This document shows, piece after piece, positions 1 to 15,161 of a stretch of 64,000 nt of DNA; positions within the stretch are counted from its first letter, which is position 1; every line of letters starts with the position of its first letter. A program made the position numbers and the translations under genes. A model generated the notes under the pieces. That model searched no databases. It was not told the origin of the DNA and worked only from the letters and a program-made list of their open reading frames with translations. The stretch is taken from assembly GCA_003260075.1 (NCBI GenBank), contig QLIY01000012.1, forward strand, positions 250,811-314,810. The letters are read 5' to 3'. The stretch comes from Phallusia mammillata (taxonomy: Eukaryota > Chordata > Ascidiacea > Phlebobranchia > Ascidiidae).

Positions 1-3000
1 TTAACCAGTTCACGGGCCCTAGTCAAGCTGGTATGCCGCGGCTCTGTGGCCAGACGCTAAAATTCGCTTAAATTAAAACGCGACCTATCTATATCTATTC
101 ACAAGGGTCTTGCGTCGGGCAGAAGTACACCCGGACATCGCGTGCGTCCGGGCGTTTAGGTAATGCAAAGTCTTGGACGTTTCCCGCAGTTGCTATAAAT
201 ATTGAACAACTAAGCGCGCCGGTCCGGGCATCGGCCAGCGAAAAAGGCCAACTCGTTCATCAATACTACTCAGCGCTCATTAAACTTGCATGGATCTCGA
301 GCGTGGCCGAAAAAAATCGACATTTGTTGGGTGCGTTTCTCTTCGTCCTTGTTCTGAACCTGCAACTTCAACAAACCCTTCCTATATCTACCAAAATTGT
401 GCATAACATTGAGTTAGCGTGACCAAGTAGGTTTAATGCTGTACGCACAAACGTGCCCAAGAAATGTCTCGTATAAATCCAGCAAACGAAGAGCATTTGG
501 AGTTTGAAAAGTTCTGTGTGGTATTCACATGTTGTTTGTCGCGATGAAATATTCATAGCCTAGGCGCAAACCTAAACGAAAAGTGCAAGTCTTATCGCTA
601 AGGGTAAATTAAACGCTTCAAGCTAAGGCCAAGTCAGCGGTCGCGCCTTATCTCCGATGATGATGCGACTTAGCGTGAGGAAAACTACGTGGCGACAATT
701 ATGCAGAAATTGCGAAAAGCCGCAAAAACATCACTCCCCTTATCAAAACAATAGGGTCTTTGGGACTTTGCCAGAAAAGAGTCCGGTAATTTAGGAGAAA
801 GCCAAAATATCGCTAGCCAGCAATATGTCAGGGCAGTCGACAGTTAAATTGGCCACAGTGCGTGTGTTCCAACGCCGCAGCCGACCCTCAAAATCGAACA
901 ATAACAGGGCAGTAAAACCTTACAACGCAGCAGAGCGGTGGACAGTGGCAGCAGCAACAGAAGCGAACAGAACGGGATAAGCCCGAGAGGCCCATGCTCG
1001 TAAACATCAAAACCGTCCTGCCGCGTTCCGGGAGAGAGAGCGCCGGGCTTCGAATGCGCGGTTTCTTGTAGTCACCGAAAAGAAAGCGGAGAGTGAGGCG
1101 GTGTGAACAAGAAGGTCCAACCACACGCTCAGTTTTAAATCGGGCGCCGAGGTGGCCACAGGCGCCTCACAATGCGTCCTGGACATTCTGAAATGAGGTC
1201 AAGCTACAGGAAAAGTTAGGTTAAACATTTTTCAAGCATAACATGACCGGTGTTTGGCAGTTGTATGTATTACTGCAAAACGGTGTTCATTTTTTATGTC
1301 CAGTGCAGCCAGTTTGATATGTCACAGCAGTACATGTTCAAAAAACTTACGAAAATACATATTTATTTCCTTCCATGCAAAAGGAGTTTATTTTTGAAGA
1401 CATAATGTCAGTGCATTGCAGTTCAGAAGTTTACGAGTTGGCGCTCAGTGAAGTTTGTCATGCTCTGGCACCTTGCCGTGACCCGTATAATTTTGCTTTT
1501 GCGGTCAGATTTTGTGATGAATAATTGCAAGGTGTCTAGTGTATCCAATTGCATCACAGTCAGTCAAAAATCGCAACTGACTTGCATCGCAGCAGTCGCA
1601 GAAAGGTTAGATCAACGTGAGCCTAATTGACCACTCCCAGCCAATCGTGCGTGATGCCAATCAAAATGGCGTCCATTATAAGGCGAAATCTGATAGCTGT
1701 CCACGTGCTCGCCTTGACTAGAGGATTGTGATTGTAATCAGAGTCGTAATGAATCATTCATGCACAGTACACCCTAAATTTGTACAGCAGCAATATGTTA
1801 AGGTAAGCGATTTCACCTAAATGGGTATTTTGGCTCAATTTTCGAACTGTATTGATTATGGCGATTTGAGGACCGCAAACGTCGGAATATTACAAATTGA
1901 GTTGTCCAGTCTTGGCCAGTTTTCCAGTTGTCTTTAAATCGCGTTAACCTAACTTGAGCGCGGTACTGTTCGGCCGAGCGTCCCACGGGGCTCAAACAAG
2001 TCATAGCGCTCGCTAAGGCACCCTCGCCCTCGCCAGGAAAGCCCAGGCTTAGTTTTGTTGATAAAAGCGATTTTCCGCGGACTTGGCCGAACGTCCGAGC
2101 CGCGCTGGCCGATGATCAATGCCCCGAAAAAATTCCTGCTTGAGTTTCACGGCCCCTCGAGGCCCGTGGGAGTTGATGTTTTTGAATAAATCCGAAACGG
2201 GCGTTTGCTGGGGATTAACACTTGAATTTGTACACTTGAGTAAAGGCATGTTGGAAACAAGACAGGCATGTTGCGAATTGCATAGGAAATGTAGGATGCC
2301 CCTGTCGTGTATATTTAAATGTTGGGACTTTTTGTAAACATTTTCTTGTGAAAATTTGGAGTTAATTTTCTTGGCCAAACAAGTGTTAGAACACTATTGT
2401 CAACCTGTGCTTTTCACAGTTCACACATTTTGGTGCATGTTCGCTAAAATACACAAAAGCAGAACACACAGAGATAAGATCACGTTTACCCCGCTGGTTT
2501 TGTTGGAAACTGTGAAAGAAAAAGTTTGTCTTTGTTTTTGGAGCAAAGCCGCAAAGGAAACCGCTACGCGTCTATAAACTGGAGAAATTTCACTTGTTGT
2601 CAATCATGCCCAGAGAGACGATAATTTGACCTGCTGTCATTTTTTAACATTTGGAGTTGCTGGTAATTTTGCAACAAATGCATGAGTCATAACTTTGTTT
2701 TTGAAGAGTTCCTATTTGATGTATCTTCAATGCTACATGTCATTGTGCAAAGGTCTTTGACAACCTTATTTAATTGCCATGAAAATGTAACTAAAAGTCC
2801 CTCTTAGACCAAGCAACTCATGTTATTTCCCAGCACCGTTTTTTCCACCCTCGCCTCGTTTGGTCCTAGCACGTGTTGGGAGAAAAATCAGCAAAGTGAT
2901 TCAATGGGACGACACCCTCCCAGTTGGCTTTAATTTCAAGCTGACGCCATTTGCGCCACACGCCGGGTCAATTGGGCTCCGTAACCGAATGAGCCGGGGC

Positions 3001-6000
3001 TGCTCAACCTGCGACCAGAGGGTCGGTCACGGCGCTTGAGACGCCAAGTGCGTAATGTGATTAGGATTCATCGACGTATTTCCAAAACACTTGCTTAAAA
3101 ATTCCCAGTGTGTGGGATTTAGTTGATCACGGCAAGCCATCTTAGAGAAATTTGTAGGTCAGGGTTATGAGCAATGAAAAATGTTTTGCTACCAAATGAA
3201 GCCAAGCTTTTTCGTGCAAAGTGATAGCAAAAATATAATGCGCACAATTATGATTTTCTAGATGAAATTGTTTTTGACATGTTTTAATCTCCTAGCGAAC
3301 ATGGTTTGCAAAGTAAAAACAAATCTGATTTGGCAGATTGCAACATGTTGTAACAGGAGCGTTAGCTATTTGGATTGCGGCGAACAAGGGTCAGTCGCCA
3401 GATAGTCTGTAGTCATTCATCGTTGTTCGCTCGACCGTGTGGGGTTGTGGACAAGGTCAATTTCGGAGCTGGGCCGGTTTTGTTTTTGCGCGCGAGCGAT
3501 TCATCAAAACGCAGCCAGGTTGGGACTAAAAATAGAGTCGACGGCAGCACAACAATTAGACACTCGAAAAGTGACAGTCCGTGCTGCTGAACCATAACCT
3601 CGCGTTCATGCAGCGGTTTTATTCCAAGAGGCTGCGTGGTTTCTGTTCGTTGCGTCTGCAGGTTCAGGTAAAGTTATTTGGGGCGGCAGCAGAGAGACGG
3701 CAAAATACCGGTAAATCGCGGCTAAAGCCGAATTTCAGGCATGTGTTGATTCAACGCTTCGTATGCCAAGTATTTGACCGCAGGAGCTTTGCATGGAATG
3801 GGAACGTTCCCATACAGGTTAGTGCCGGATTGAGGAAGAGTGGGGCGGCGTCAAAGTGCGTGCCCCGCCCGGCGCCGTTGTCCAAATTAATTCCGTTTAT
3901 CGCGGAGCTGTATCGTGTCGAATGCCGATGCTTATGTGATATTGAGTGCGTGGGTTTTTATTGTGTTTTCGCCTGCCGCTGTCCGCTGTTACCTAAGTCT
4001 GACTTCCTCGCAAGTCTCTTTTATATTTAAAAATCCTGATTTAATTGCGACAGAGTTTGACTGGTTTTGGCCGCCGGGAGGAACCTAACGTTACCTTTGA
4101 AGGTCCAATTCGCCTTTTATCTTTACACAATCACTGGAGTGTCTCGACAAGCTAGAAACATGAGGACCAGTATCACTTTCTAAAGCCTGCGGTTTTGCTC
4201 TGTGCATGGAAATTAAGGCAACGCAACCACACGTGTTATTAACTTACAGTGGTTTTATTATAGGAGAGACGAGCGGATTTTGTTTTATTCAGTTTCTCAC
4301 GATGCGGTCAGTGGGAAATATGCGGTGATCTCCGGTCTTGAGCCAGAATAAATGTCGCCGTTAATCTCTAAGCTCATTTGGCAGTCACAAGTCAATTTGT
4401 TTAATTCTAATCACGCGTGAGTAATTGCATCCGATAAGTTCGAGTGAGCGCCCACGAGAATATGCGTAAAACGCAAGCGGCAACACAGCGAAAAAAAATC
4501 ATAAGCAACCAAGATGAAGTGCCCAGACTAAACCGACTGCCAGGGCAGTGAATATATTAGCGCACTTGCTTGTTGTAGTGAAGCAGTTAGCAGGAGAGCT
4601 GGTCAGCGTTATTCGTTTTAGGAATTGCTGTGAGTGCGCTTAGTATGACAGTATACGGCTTCCTGTCGCCCTTGTGTCCCATTGAAGCGACTGACAGATT
4701 TTTTGTAGCAAGGAATGAAGTGTTGCAATCAAGCGAGCGTGTAGGCCGGTGAATGCAACATGCATGGTTTGAGAATTAAACGGTACGAGGCGCCCGGTGT
4801 CATCAAAATCTGTGGCGGCAAACACGCCGTCCTGGCGCCGGTCTTTGCCCGCCCCGACCGACCCGCTTCCTTTGTTCGACTCGGGATGACTAAACGAAGG
4901 CGTTGGAGCATAGCGAAAGCATCAATATTTGATCTCCGTCATTGGCAATGGTTACACGATGTCGACATTTGTCATGATTTGCGTGAAAAATGGGCGCAGC
5001 GAAACTCGAGTGCAATGCAAAGAACCCGATTCGCCACGCATAGCATGAGATTCGAATTTAGAACCCAAGCACCCCTCGCCCTGTACCAATAAGTCAGAAG
5101 GAAAAGCCCTGGCAGCCTCACGACATAACCGGAATTTTGTACAGCTACAAAGTATCTATGAATCATTTGAAGAAATCTTTGTTTGAATATATTGACGCCA
5201 AGAACAAAAGCGGGCAAACCTATACGTAAGCCACAATAAAACCACGGAAGTGCCGAGAGTCTCTTGTAAACTTTTATCTTCATCAAGTATTCATACATTA
5301 TTGTGGCGCGTATTTTGTTAAAACGTGAAGAACAGGCTACGCACAAGTCGATTGTAAAATTTGGGTCTTTTGTCCACTTTATTGCGTGATAGGCGAGCGG
5401 CAAAGATCAACCATAGGGTAAGCACCGTTACTTCGCGTTATATGCGCACCTGTACTCGTAAATCTACGTCTTTGTTCTTCATGGGCTTGGTAATATTCCC
5501 AGCGAAGATAAAATCAAAGTAACCCAGGAAAGGTTGGAAGGGACGACCGGCTGCAATGAGTGCCGTAAAACGGTCAGGACCGGTGTGCAGGGGTCGGACA
5601 TGAATCATTGATGCTTTGTGATTGCTTCTGTCGCAAACGGGCAGTAACATTCGTAACGTAAACACGCGGCCGCAGGTCTGGGGAAATGTTCGCCAGATGC
5701 GAGTCACCGTAAATACCCACAACGACGCGACATATGCGCTCGTGAAAACTGCGTAGTCTAATCATATATGCAGGGTCTCAACAAAAACAATGTGTGATTT
5801 ATGTTTATGTTTGTAACTTGACATTATAACCTTATGTGTACTTCGCCGGTGTATTAAAGTTTCTTACACGGTTTGGTAGTTCAACATAGGACAGAATGAT
5901 GGACCCGTGGCAGGACGTCTGCAGAGACAATGCTCGCAATACAAACACTTAATTATTGACTTCTGCACACAGACAATGTCTTGCGCGGGCAGTCACGCCT

Positions 6001-6606
6001 TAATTAGCATGTCAATGTGAAATGCAATTACTTTATGTACTGTATGCTCGGCGATGCTTGTGCACATGCAGGGAGGGAGTGTGTTGGTCGCAGTCACTGT
6101 AAGCAAGTCAGAAGGGCTCATCCCCAGCCATTGTAAGCGACCGGGTCAGCGGCATGACTCGCGGTTGAACTGTGCGCTCTCGACCAATGTGTGGTGGTTA
6201 CCTGTGCTTTGTTATTTTTACATTCCGATGTTCCCTTTTACAGGACACTTTCCCGCAGGGCAGCTATAGGACTTGTAGAAACGCGCTTGCTCTGGCTTAG
6301 AAAAACACGCACTGTGGCCCGGGAAAGAAGGGGCGAAGTTTAAAGAGAAGGCGGACAAACGTTTACCGATCAAGCATCTTCGACTTGTGCACTGAAAAGT
6401 CGGGGAACAGGAAAGAGAAACTTCGCTGGCCCGAAGTAATTACACTTCAACGCCCGCCATATTTTTTATATCACCGAGTCGGAAGAAAACAAGTTTTATC
6501 AGCAAAGACCAGTGAGACTTTTACTTGAGACCCAGCTCAAATCTCATTTACACAGAATAGACTCGTTAACTAGTGAGAGAGCTGAAACACCGATTTGCCG
6601 AATTAA
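1..6606. other. 5' flank of Islet, no gene recognised
   Basis: No reading frame here resembles a known protein. The open frames are short, mostly lack plausible splice context and have no recognisable domains. The stretch is moderately GC-rich and keeps many CpG dinucleotides, unlike the SCAPER body at 55-64 kb. It ends just upstream of the first Islet exon, so promoter and enhancers are expected here (inference). A T-rich TATA-like string lies at about 6461-6473, roughly 350 bp before the Islet ATG, but this is weak evidence for a core promoter. Confidence 0.6.
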
Positions 6607-6819
6607 GGTCATCCAGTCGGCAACATAGGGGTGAACAGCTTTAACTCCGCTGTCGTGGCGGGGCAACTTGCGGCAACACGCGGCAAACTGGATTCGGGGT
6701 ATCTTCCACCTTCGGCTGAGGGCCACCTGAGCAGTGGCAGCGACGGCGGATTTCCGATTTACGGCCACGAACCCTTCGACTTTGACGTGGACGACAAACT
6801 GACACTGGAAGAGAAGTGC

Positions 6820-6871
6820 ATGATGGGAGATCCTATGCAGTCTGGATGCGTTTCAGCAGCGATAAACTGCG
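6820..6871 (+). CDS. Isl: Islet coding exon 1 (start ATG)
   Basis: Tandem ATG codons at 6820 and 6823 open [10 protein letters not shown], comparable with the MGDP start of vertebrate Islet. The exon ends before the donor GTAAGA at 6872 with one base of a split Asp codon. The same frame is open upstream to 6607 without an ATG and has coding-like composition, so the true exon may begin further 5'. Confidence 0.8.
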
Positions 6872-9800
6872 GTAAGAAATCTTTTGTTATTGTAAATTCT
6901 TTAAGAACAAATTAAACTGTGGATTTATAAGAAACTTTGGCCTTTGCGAGCTTCGTTGGTTTTTTAATAATACTTAACAATAATTTTCAAATTCTTTAAA
7001 TTTTTAATTTTAATCGAGTCAGATCTACTTTGGGTTTTGAAATTCTTTCAGGCTTTGAAGTCTGTATCATAAACTCGGTCACGAAAATCGTTGTTTCAAT
7101 TTGTCGATTGGACAAAAACGTATGTGCCAACAAACCGAGAAATAAAGTTTGCATAATAGGCTTAAAAATGAGGAGTATTAAACATTTGTAACTATTGCTT
7201 ACACGAGCCAGGAGAATTATTCACTGAGAATTAATATATCTGCACGCGCCCTGCTAATGTGACGCAAAATTACAATAAGGAAAAAGTTTTCAAAGTAACA
7301 ATTGGTTTGGNATCACACATTTGCAATCTAACGTGGCTCCGATAGTTCGGTGTTTTGCTGTACTCAAGAAAACCCTTAAAATTGTGTTTGTGGCTCATTG
7401 GGGGGGGGGTATTAAACATTTGTAACTATTGCTTACACGAGCCAGGAGAATTATTCACTGAGAATTAATATATCTGCACGCGCCCTGCTAATGTGACGCA
7501 AAATTACAATAAGGAAAAAGTTTTCAAAGTAACAATTGGTTTGGCAAAAAAATACATTTTGACAATCCGTAATTTAGGCTTTGTTAAAGTTTTACCAGAT
7601 ACTTTTCTACAATATTGGTTAGTTTGTAAAAATAAGACGTATTAATGTGGCTGATGGTAATAAAACTTGGTAATTAAAAAAATCTTTAATACTTTTTTAG
7701 ATTAGTCCAGCAGGTCAACAAAATGTGGTTATCGGCAAAATAGTATAAACTTCCACAATATCGAATCGTCTGTGTATTTATTATAGCACGCGTTTTAGTT
7801 ACTAAAATTACTGTACATGAATAAACACAAAAGTGACATTTTCTAAGCACATAATGTTTAAACTTAGCAAAGCTGACATAATGCGGTCCACGAAACTTCC
7901 GAGCACGCAAATTAGTAACCATCCGATTAAAAGGTGTATATCTGGTCACGAATATAGCAATTAACGGGTTACCTACTTCTGAAACAATGGGATCGGCTAT
8001 TAAGAACACTTGTAGATACTTAGTGCAAGTGTATAATCCGAATAGACAATCCATTAATACCTGGTGATTGCGGGTCGCCTTAGTTTACTTCGGCACGCGC
8101 CGGTGTTATGTTAAGTGATCGTGCCTCTAATGATGGTGATGCCAAGACGGCATAATATGCGCCATTAACCTCTCCACTCATGTCGAACAGTCAACAGTTA
8201 ACGGCTGTGGGGTCGGGTTTTTTAGAGATTGAATAGGTAATGTTCACTTCCACTTGGGCTTTATTTTACCGCCAATTACACATCACAGTTATATGGTTGA
8301 TTAATTAGCTTCATTTAAAACAATAAAATAACCCAACCTATTTTAAGTGCAATGCTATGCAAACTTAATGCGCTTCTAATATTAAGTGACCAATCCGCAT
8401 TAATAGCCAAGATAGCCTATAAGTTAACCATATGACAGCCTTTTATTATGTTGTCGTATTTAACTCAATAAGTTCCTTCAATATTTTTACCCAATACCAC
8501 AGCGCTTGAAAATTTTTTTTTATAGACAGGCCTTTGGGAATTTTCAGTAAATCGAAATAATTGATCTTAAACCGTGTGTCACGTGTAGAAGTGACCTAAA
8601 CATCTTTGCTCGGTCTTATGCGGTTCCACGTGAACACAAACGTCCCATAAATTTTGCTCTAATTTATCGACCGACCGAAATAGACTCGCGGTGACTCCAT
8701 AAGGTCCAAACAACCTCTGAAGCTAAAAGTTTTTGAAGGTGTTGAGTATAAAGTATGCTATAACTGCACGTGACGCAGAATAATTGCATTATCCTCAAAA
8801 ATAAAAGGAAAGCTGGTGAATAAATGGAAATTTAAGTTTATAAATCGTAATGTCTTCACTGTGTAAAAACGCAACGTATGTCTGTACTATATGGGGAACA
8901 GAGCATACCACATAGCGAATGATCGCCATGCGATACAGGTGGGTCGTTTAATTCAGTGTGACAATTAGGCGACATGAATTTTCAAAATGGCGGATCACTC
9001 GACAAACTGCGCCATACGCTGAAGCACATGCCAGACAGGCAAACTTGCGCTTACGAACAACGGTTCGACAAATGGACAAGAGTTTGTACAGATTGTCCAA
9101 CAACCTGTTTTAGGTGGTGCCGTAATTTAGAACAAACTGTTGAAAACATTTAACACATGCGAATACGTGATGTAACGGCCGATTGCGTCACAGAATTATC
9201 TGTGTGGGATTATCGAACACAGCTGAACAAAATCGTGTGAATAATTTACAGGCCTTGGAAACTGGATCTAAATAAATATCTCCGTTATATAATGCGACTT
9301 GCCAAAGTTGTACAAGACAAACTAAACGAAATTTGTCGAAGTTAAATGGGATAAAGTGAAGGTTATGCTTGTGAATAATGTTTCAGCAGCCATTCAGAAA
9401 GATCCAAATGACATCTTATCGCTATAAAGTCGAGAGATTTTGAATTTTGGCGCGCTCATCCTGAAATCGCTGCAATTTCGGTTGACAAATTTGCACCTTC
9501 CCACCGGTGCAAGGTCATCTATTTGTTTACATGCTGCAACGGCTGGGCGCAAATTGCCGAGAGTTAAGTACGTCGATCGCTGCTTGACTCGTTCTAAGCT
9601 GGAAATGGCATAACTTCTGGCGGTGCTCGGCACAAATCGAAGTTTGCTCGGCGGGAGTCGCGATAAGTGTATTGGACACGCTTTCCAAAGCTGCTAATGC
9701 ACTTTTCATTTGCACCGACGTGTCCCCGTACGACTGGCCTAATTGCCGTCCATTTGCCTAACCAAATAGAAATCGCAAAACGGCCGAGAATGCGTCAGTG

Positions 9801-12800
9801 ATTTCCGATAACCAGAACGACGTGGGTCGCGTGCTCGCCAGCATTTCATTACCGAGATTAAGTTTGTGAGCCGCAAATTAGATAAGTGGCGCGTGCCATT
9901 AATTGCCCGCGACCACTTAGGGATTAACGCCGCTGACACACGTCACACTTTCCTTGAGTTTTCTTACTAACTTATGTCGTGACCTCAGGATCCCAAGTTA
10001 CCGCGACCCAAAATTCCCCTTCAAGCACGCGAACAGGTTTCCTCATCAGTTAGCATTTGTCCTGCATGTGTGTCTGCATTTTTACACGGTTTGGAATTTG
10101 AAGCGTCAAATTTCACTCTGGCGCCTAGCTGTCGTTTAAAATTTGACCACTGTCAATCATTGCACAAGGTGACCGCCCAAAAAGCACGTTCTGATCTATC
10201 AAGCGAATTCCCCCTAAGAAAACAAAGCAGTTCATTGTGGGCGTTCAATTCATTAGCGACCATTTCACACTGGAAAGGGCATTCTACCTTTTGTGTTCCT
10301 GCTTGTTTTGATACAGTCGCTGGTCGTGCATCAAAACCGAATCTACGGGATCTGTGTGTGAACCCGCAGTGTTTTTAGTAAGCGTTCCGCCAGTTGCTTG
10401 TAGCTGCTGATCGCCGACCGCTGTTTCACTCGCTGAACGGGAAATTAACTTTGAACACTTGCAATCGACCAAACCGAAACAGAAAGCACGCCGTATCGAG
10501 ACAAGCTCCTGTTACCGGCACATGTTTGAAGTTCTGCACCGAACCAAGCGCCACTTGTGGCAAGTACTGGATTGAAATCAGTTTGTAGAACTCCCGAAAT
10601 TTGACCCCATACATGGACATAGGTGCGGTATGATGGGCAATAAACATGTCGATCTCACAGCCGGTAACCTACGCTCTGGATTTAAGTGTTTACATGACTC
10701 TTCGTGTGCGTGACGTGAGTCACCCCAAGCGACAAATACACCTGAATCTAGATGTATCCAAAGTCCGAGTGAAACGAATCATTGATGATTTAGGACCAAA
10801 GGTGTCCGCAGAAAGCCTCCAAAAATCATGTGCACTTTCTTACGTGACGACGATGTTGGTGCTGTGAACCTTGGCGGGGCCATCTTGCCTATCAAGTCAA
10901 CGATAGTCGTTTGTCAAATTTGAGGAGCGCGTCGTGTCTATATGTTTGCTTGCACGATACAGTTTTGCAAGACAGTGCAGGAATTACCGGACCCGCTGCG
11001 CAAACAAGTAATACACAAAGCGGACTGACTGCCTCTTGGCAACCCATCTTCCCTTGTTGCGGTAAATTCCAATTTCACCCGGAACAAGCAACCGGATGAA
11101 GGCTTTCTCAAGAGGGTTGTGGGGCGATAAAAGTTTAATGCGGGTCTGAAAAGAGCAATCGAGGCGACCACTGATTTTAATTACGTATCCATGTCAAGAC
11201 CACGCAGTAAACGCCCGCAAAGACACGGTCCTACGTAGTTGACAGTATGCGAGGAAATTTCGGGACTTTGGCTATAAATCTGCCAAAAAAAAAACAATGC
11301 AACTATGGGAGACCTTTGACAGGTTTTTGATCGGTCCATAACGAGCGTAATTGCGACCAAAAAATCGCAAACTGCGCATAGAGAATAGATGACAAAACTC
11401 GATGTGCAGCTGCATGTGTACACGCAAACAGTCTGTCGGTGCTTTAATGTGGCACCATTTCTGTCGTTAGCATTCTTATCTTTTGTTCGCCAGAAACACC
11501 TGTGCGATTGCCCCGATAACATGGCGTCTTGTCGGGGAAAAATAAGAAGCGCAAAATCATAAGCCTCGCCATAAGGGTCGCCTGTTTACGGCTGTTTGAC
11601 AACAATCTTTGCGACGCGTTTATTTACTCGCGAAAGTTGGTCGCACAGGCAGCGTTCATTTTGAGCACCCAGCTCGGGCGCCATTTTTGACGCCTTTTTC
11701 TCAAGCAGGTTATAGATTATACATATATATTACAACAACAAAAGTATGTAACAGCACGCGTGTACATCAATACAAGAAATCACGATGTAGCATACACTAA
11801 GCGTACGCCAATTCACAACGTGGGAATTTTTTCCCGATGATTCCTGAGGGAGTCAATTACAGACGATAGGCGGCCAATTACGATATCCAACGTCAAAACG
11901 ACATATGCCGTCGACGATTACAGGGATCCTTTACACGCATCGCGTCGCACGGGGCAAACACAATGGAGCAAATCTTGCGTGATTCGCCCTTCCGGATTTG
12001 AATCCGTTCCCTAATCTCATTATTAAACAAGCAAGCCGATTTGTTACCACACGTGCGATACTAGCACCAACAGTAAAGTGGCCACGGTTGCAAAGTGGAA
12101 TTTCATCAAGCGATATCTGATTTCACCCTGGTGATATACGTAAATAAACATTCAAAGCGATTAAAGGTTCCGGCCGTCAAGGTAGATGCCAAAAATAGTA
12201 ATTAACAGCTTGTACGATAGGGCAATGAAAGTGGCGTTTTATCCTTTCATCAGCAAAAATGTTCTGAGAATCTATTTTTCTCGGGAAAGAGATTGTGTTT
12301 TTAAACAATAACCGAGCTAAATGGCAAGTTAAAAAACATAGAATACAAAATTGTTGTGTTCAATTTAATTTAAATGAATTTAACCAAATAGGGAAAGCAA
12401 ACATGACTGGCATTGACCTACGTGGCAGGGAAGAGATTTTTCCTCACCACTGAGCGAAAACAATTGCTCAAAATATAAAACATTTACGTCAGGGCTTGAC
12501 AGAACACGATTTCACCATCACCCCTCGCCCTTGACCGCAAAACCGTGGAAGTCGAAATGAAAACGATCGAAGTCCTTCAGTAACGTGTCTTCATTGAAAA
12601 GCCCTTGAAGGATTACCTTCATCTACAAGCTTAGCCAATATGATTGGATCACGATTTCCAACGATCAATACGACGACAAAAATCATGTAGCCAAAAAGGC
12701 GCGCATCGTATATCAAAGAGATAGAAAAATCAAAAAATAAAGGCAGTTTTTCAGGCTTCGTGTTACTTTTAAGCTGTGGTTCAAAACAAAATCTAAACGG

Positions 12801-15078
12801 TGATCATAGAAATCCTCAACGGGCAATATAACTTGGGGTGGTGTAAAAATATTTTCTGTGTTTGAGGAAAAACATAAACACAACAACTTAAACAAACATC
12901 TTATGAACATACACAGTGGAACACAGCAAATGCCAACCATTGCACTTAAAACTTAATTCTTAGATTTCGCTATAATATCTTATTTCTAACAAATAGTTTG
13001 ATTAGAATTTTGTGACTGAAACAAAACAAAAATCACAAGCAGTGTATAATATTTTTGCATTTATTACAGATCCTTGCCATATTCCCCTATGCGTGGGCTG
13101 TGGGATGCCGATCCATGACCAGTATATCCTCCGAGTGGCGCCCAACCTTGAGTGGCACGCCGGTTGCCTAAAGTGCGCCGATTGTGGTCAGTATTTGGAC
13201 GAGACGTGCACTTGTTTTGTGAGGGACGGCAAAACTTACTGCAAGCGAGACTACACAAGGTGAGTGTTTGCTGCAGAATTGTAATCACAGTTTTGTATTT
13301 CTCATTGGTCTGTAGGATGTTCTGTTCAAATTGTAATTTGTCACAATAAGATTGGATTTCAAATTTAAACAACGCATTTTATACATGGACGAGAAAAAAT
13401 ACGTTGAATTTGGTTTCCCTGTTTTTGTATCGTAAAACAAGTTGTCAACGAAATCTTTTAAGTGATTAAAACTTGTTGGGACTAAACTCAACTGGTGAAA
13501 GCACTGGCCAGCGCTAATCCCTCGGGTAATTTCAGCTGGCCCCAAGTTTTACTTGAACATTTAGCGAGTCGTATATTTGTGACCTCCTGGGCACTTGCGA
13601 AATCCTGACGGGCCCCGGCCATGAATTATTGATGAGGCGCGCATGCGAACCTTTACCTGGGCGCGACCTGACGCTTTTCTATCTTGATTTCGCAATTAAG
13701 TATCATAGTTCGCCTTTTTAGCGAGGCGCAAATCCATCACAATATTCGCCCAACTGCGCCCGCCATCGTCGTGTTTTTACTCACCGATCCCGCTCCCCTT
13801 GTCGATCGATTGCGCCGCTGTTGGCTTTTCGATGAAAATGTCAGCTTTGGCGCCCTAGTCGCGCGGTAGGCGTTTAATAAACTTATGCTTTGTGCATGCT
13901 AATTCTCAAATTTTCTTTTTTTTGGCATTGAACGCAATTTGCCATTGCCAATGTTGGGCCAATTTTCGTGTAAGCGTCGACTTACCGGTGTCGAACGTTC
14001 TATTGTGCTCGCTCACTTGAACAGACTTATCGGCCGTGCCAATCGATACCCGATACAAAACTTGGTACAGTGGATGTGGTGTTATGGGTATGCGCCAAAT
14101 TATGCACGGCTGGAGTCGGGAAACTTGCCCGGGTGGGGCGCTGAGCGCAGGCGTCGTCGATCGCAGTGAGTCCCGTATTAGGTTTCGTTTCCAAAGATCG
14201 CGATCTCCTAATAACGGGGCCTCCGACGTTTCGCCGGGATCCCAGAAACAATAGTCCATGTCGCGGTCTTATCGCACAGATCTCGAATTCGGCTGAAAAG
14301 TTTGGAAAGAAACGAGGCGCTCGAAGACGTAAGTGTTGCAATTTATTCGGCTGCGTCTGGTGCCATGTTATCTTAAACGGGAAGCGTACAATAAACATAC
14401 GACTGTCAGGCATTTGGCTACATATTGGACGTTGACTTTTATTCCGTGTACGGTCGATCACCCAGCATTAAGGTAGCATAAGAAGCGATCAATACGAATC
14501 AGAGCTGCCAAGTTTTAGAGCAGCAATCCCATGTCGATTTCTGTGTTCCATACATACAAAAGCGATCTCCTGGCCAAAGATAAATCGAGCAAGGGTACGT
14601 CATGGCCCGGAAGGGATGTTTTCATTTGTTCGTGAAAAAACTTGTGACTCAAATTGATCCAAGTGGAAAGCGCGGTTTCGATTTCGATTAATCGATAACC
14701 GAGGCGGCGATGGCAGCGCGCGGCATGTTAAAACCCTGGCAGAGGAGCTGACGCAACGGTTTCTTTTTGCGCAACAACAACAACCGTGCCCCCGTTGCTT
14801 TGTATATTTGTGTGCAACTGTCACCGCGCGCACACCTCCCGCCATTAATATTTCACAAGTTCCCAGGGGCCTGAGCAAACGCTGCCGCCGAGTTATTTTC
14901 ACGATTTCCCACCGAATGGTTGCGCTTCGGCGAGAAACACAAGCTTTTTGCAACGCGGCTTGACTGGGGATCGGCAAGGGTGTGCATCATTTTTCTCCAT
15001 CGCCGGTTTTGACGCGTCTCCAAACCCCGTGTTTTTACGGGCAATTGCTTTGTTTTTACATCGCCGGTCTTTTAGCGG

Positions 15079-15161
<83 letters not shown>

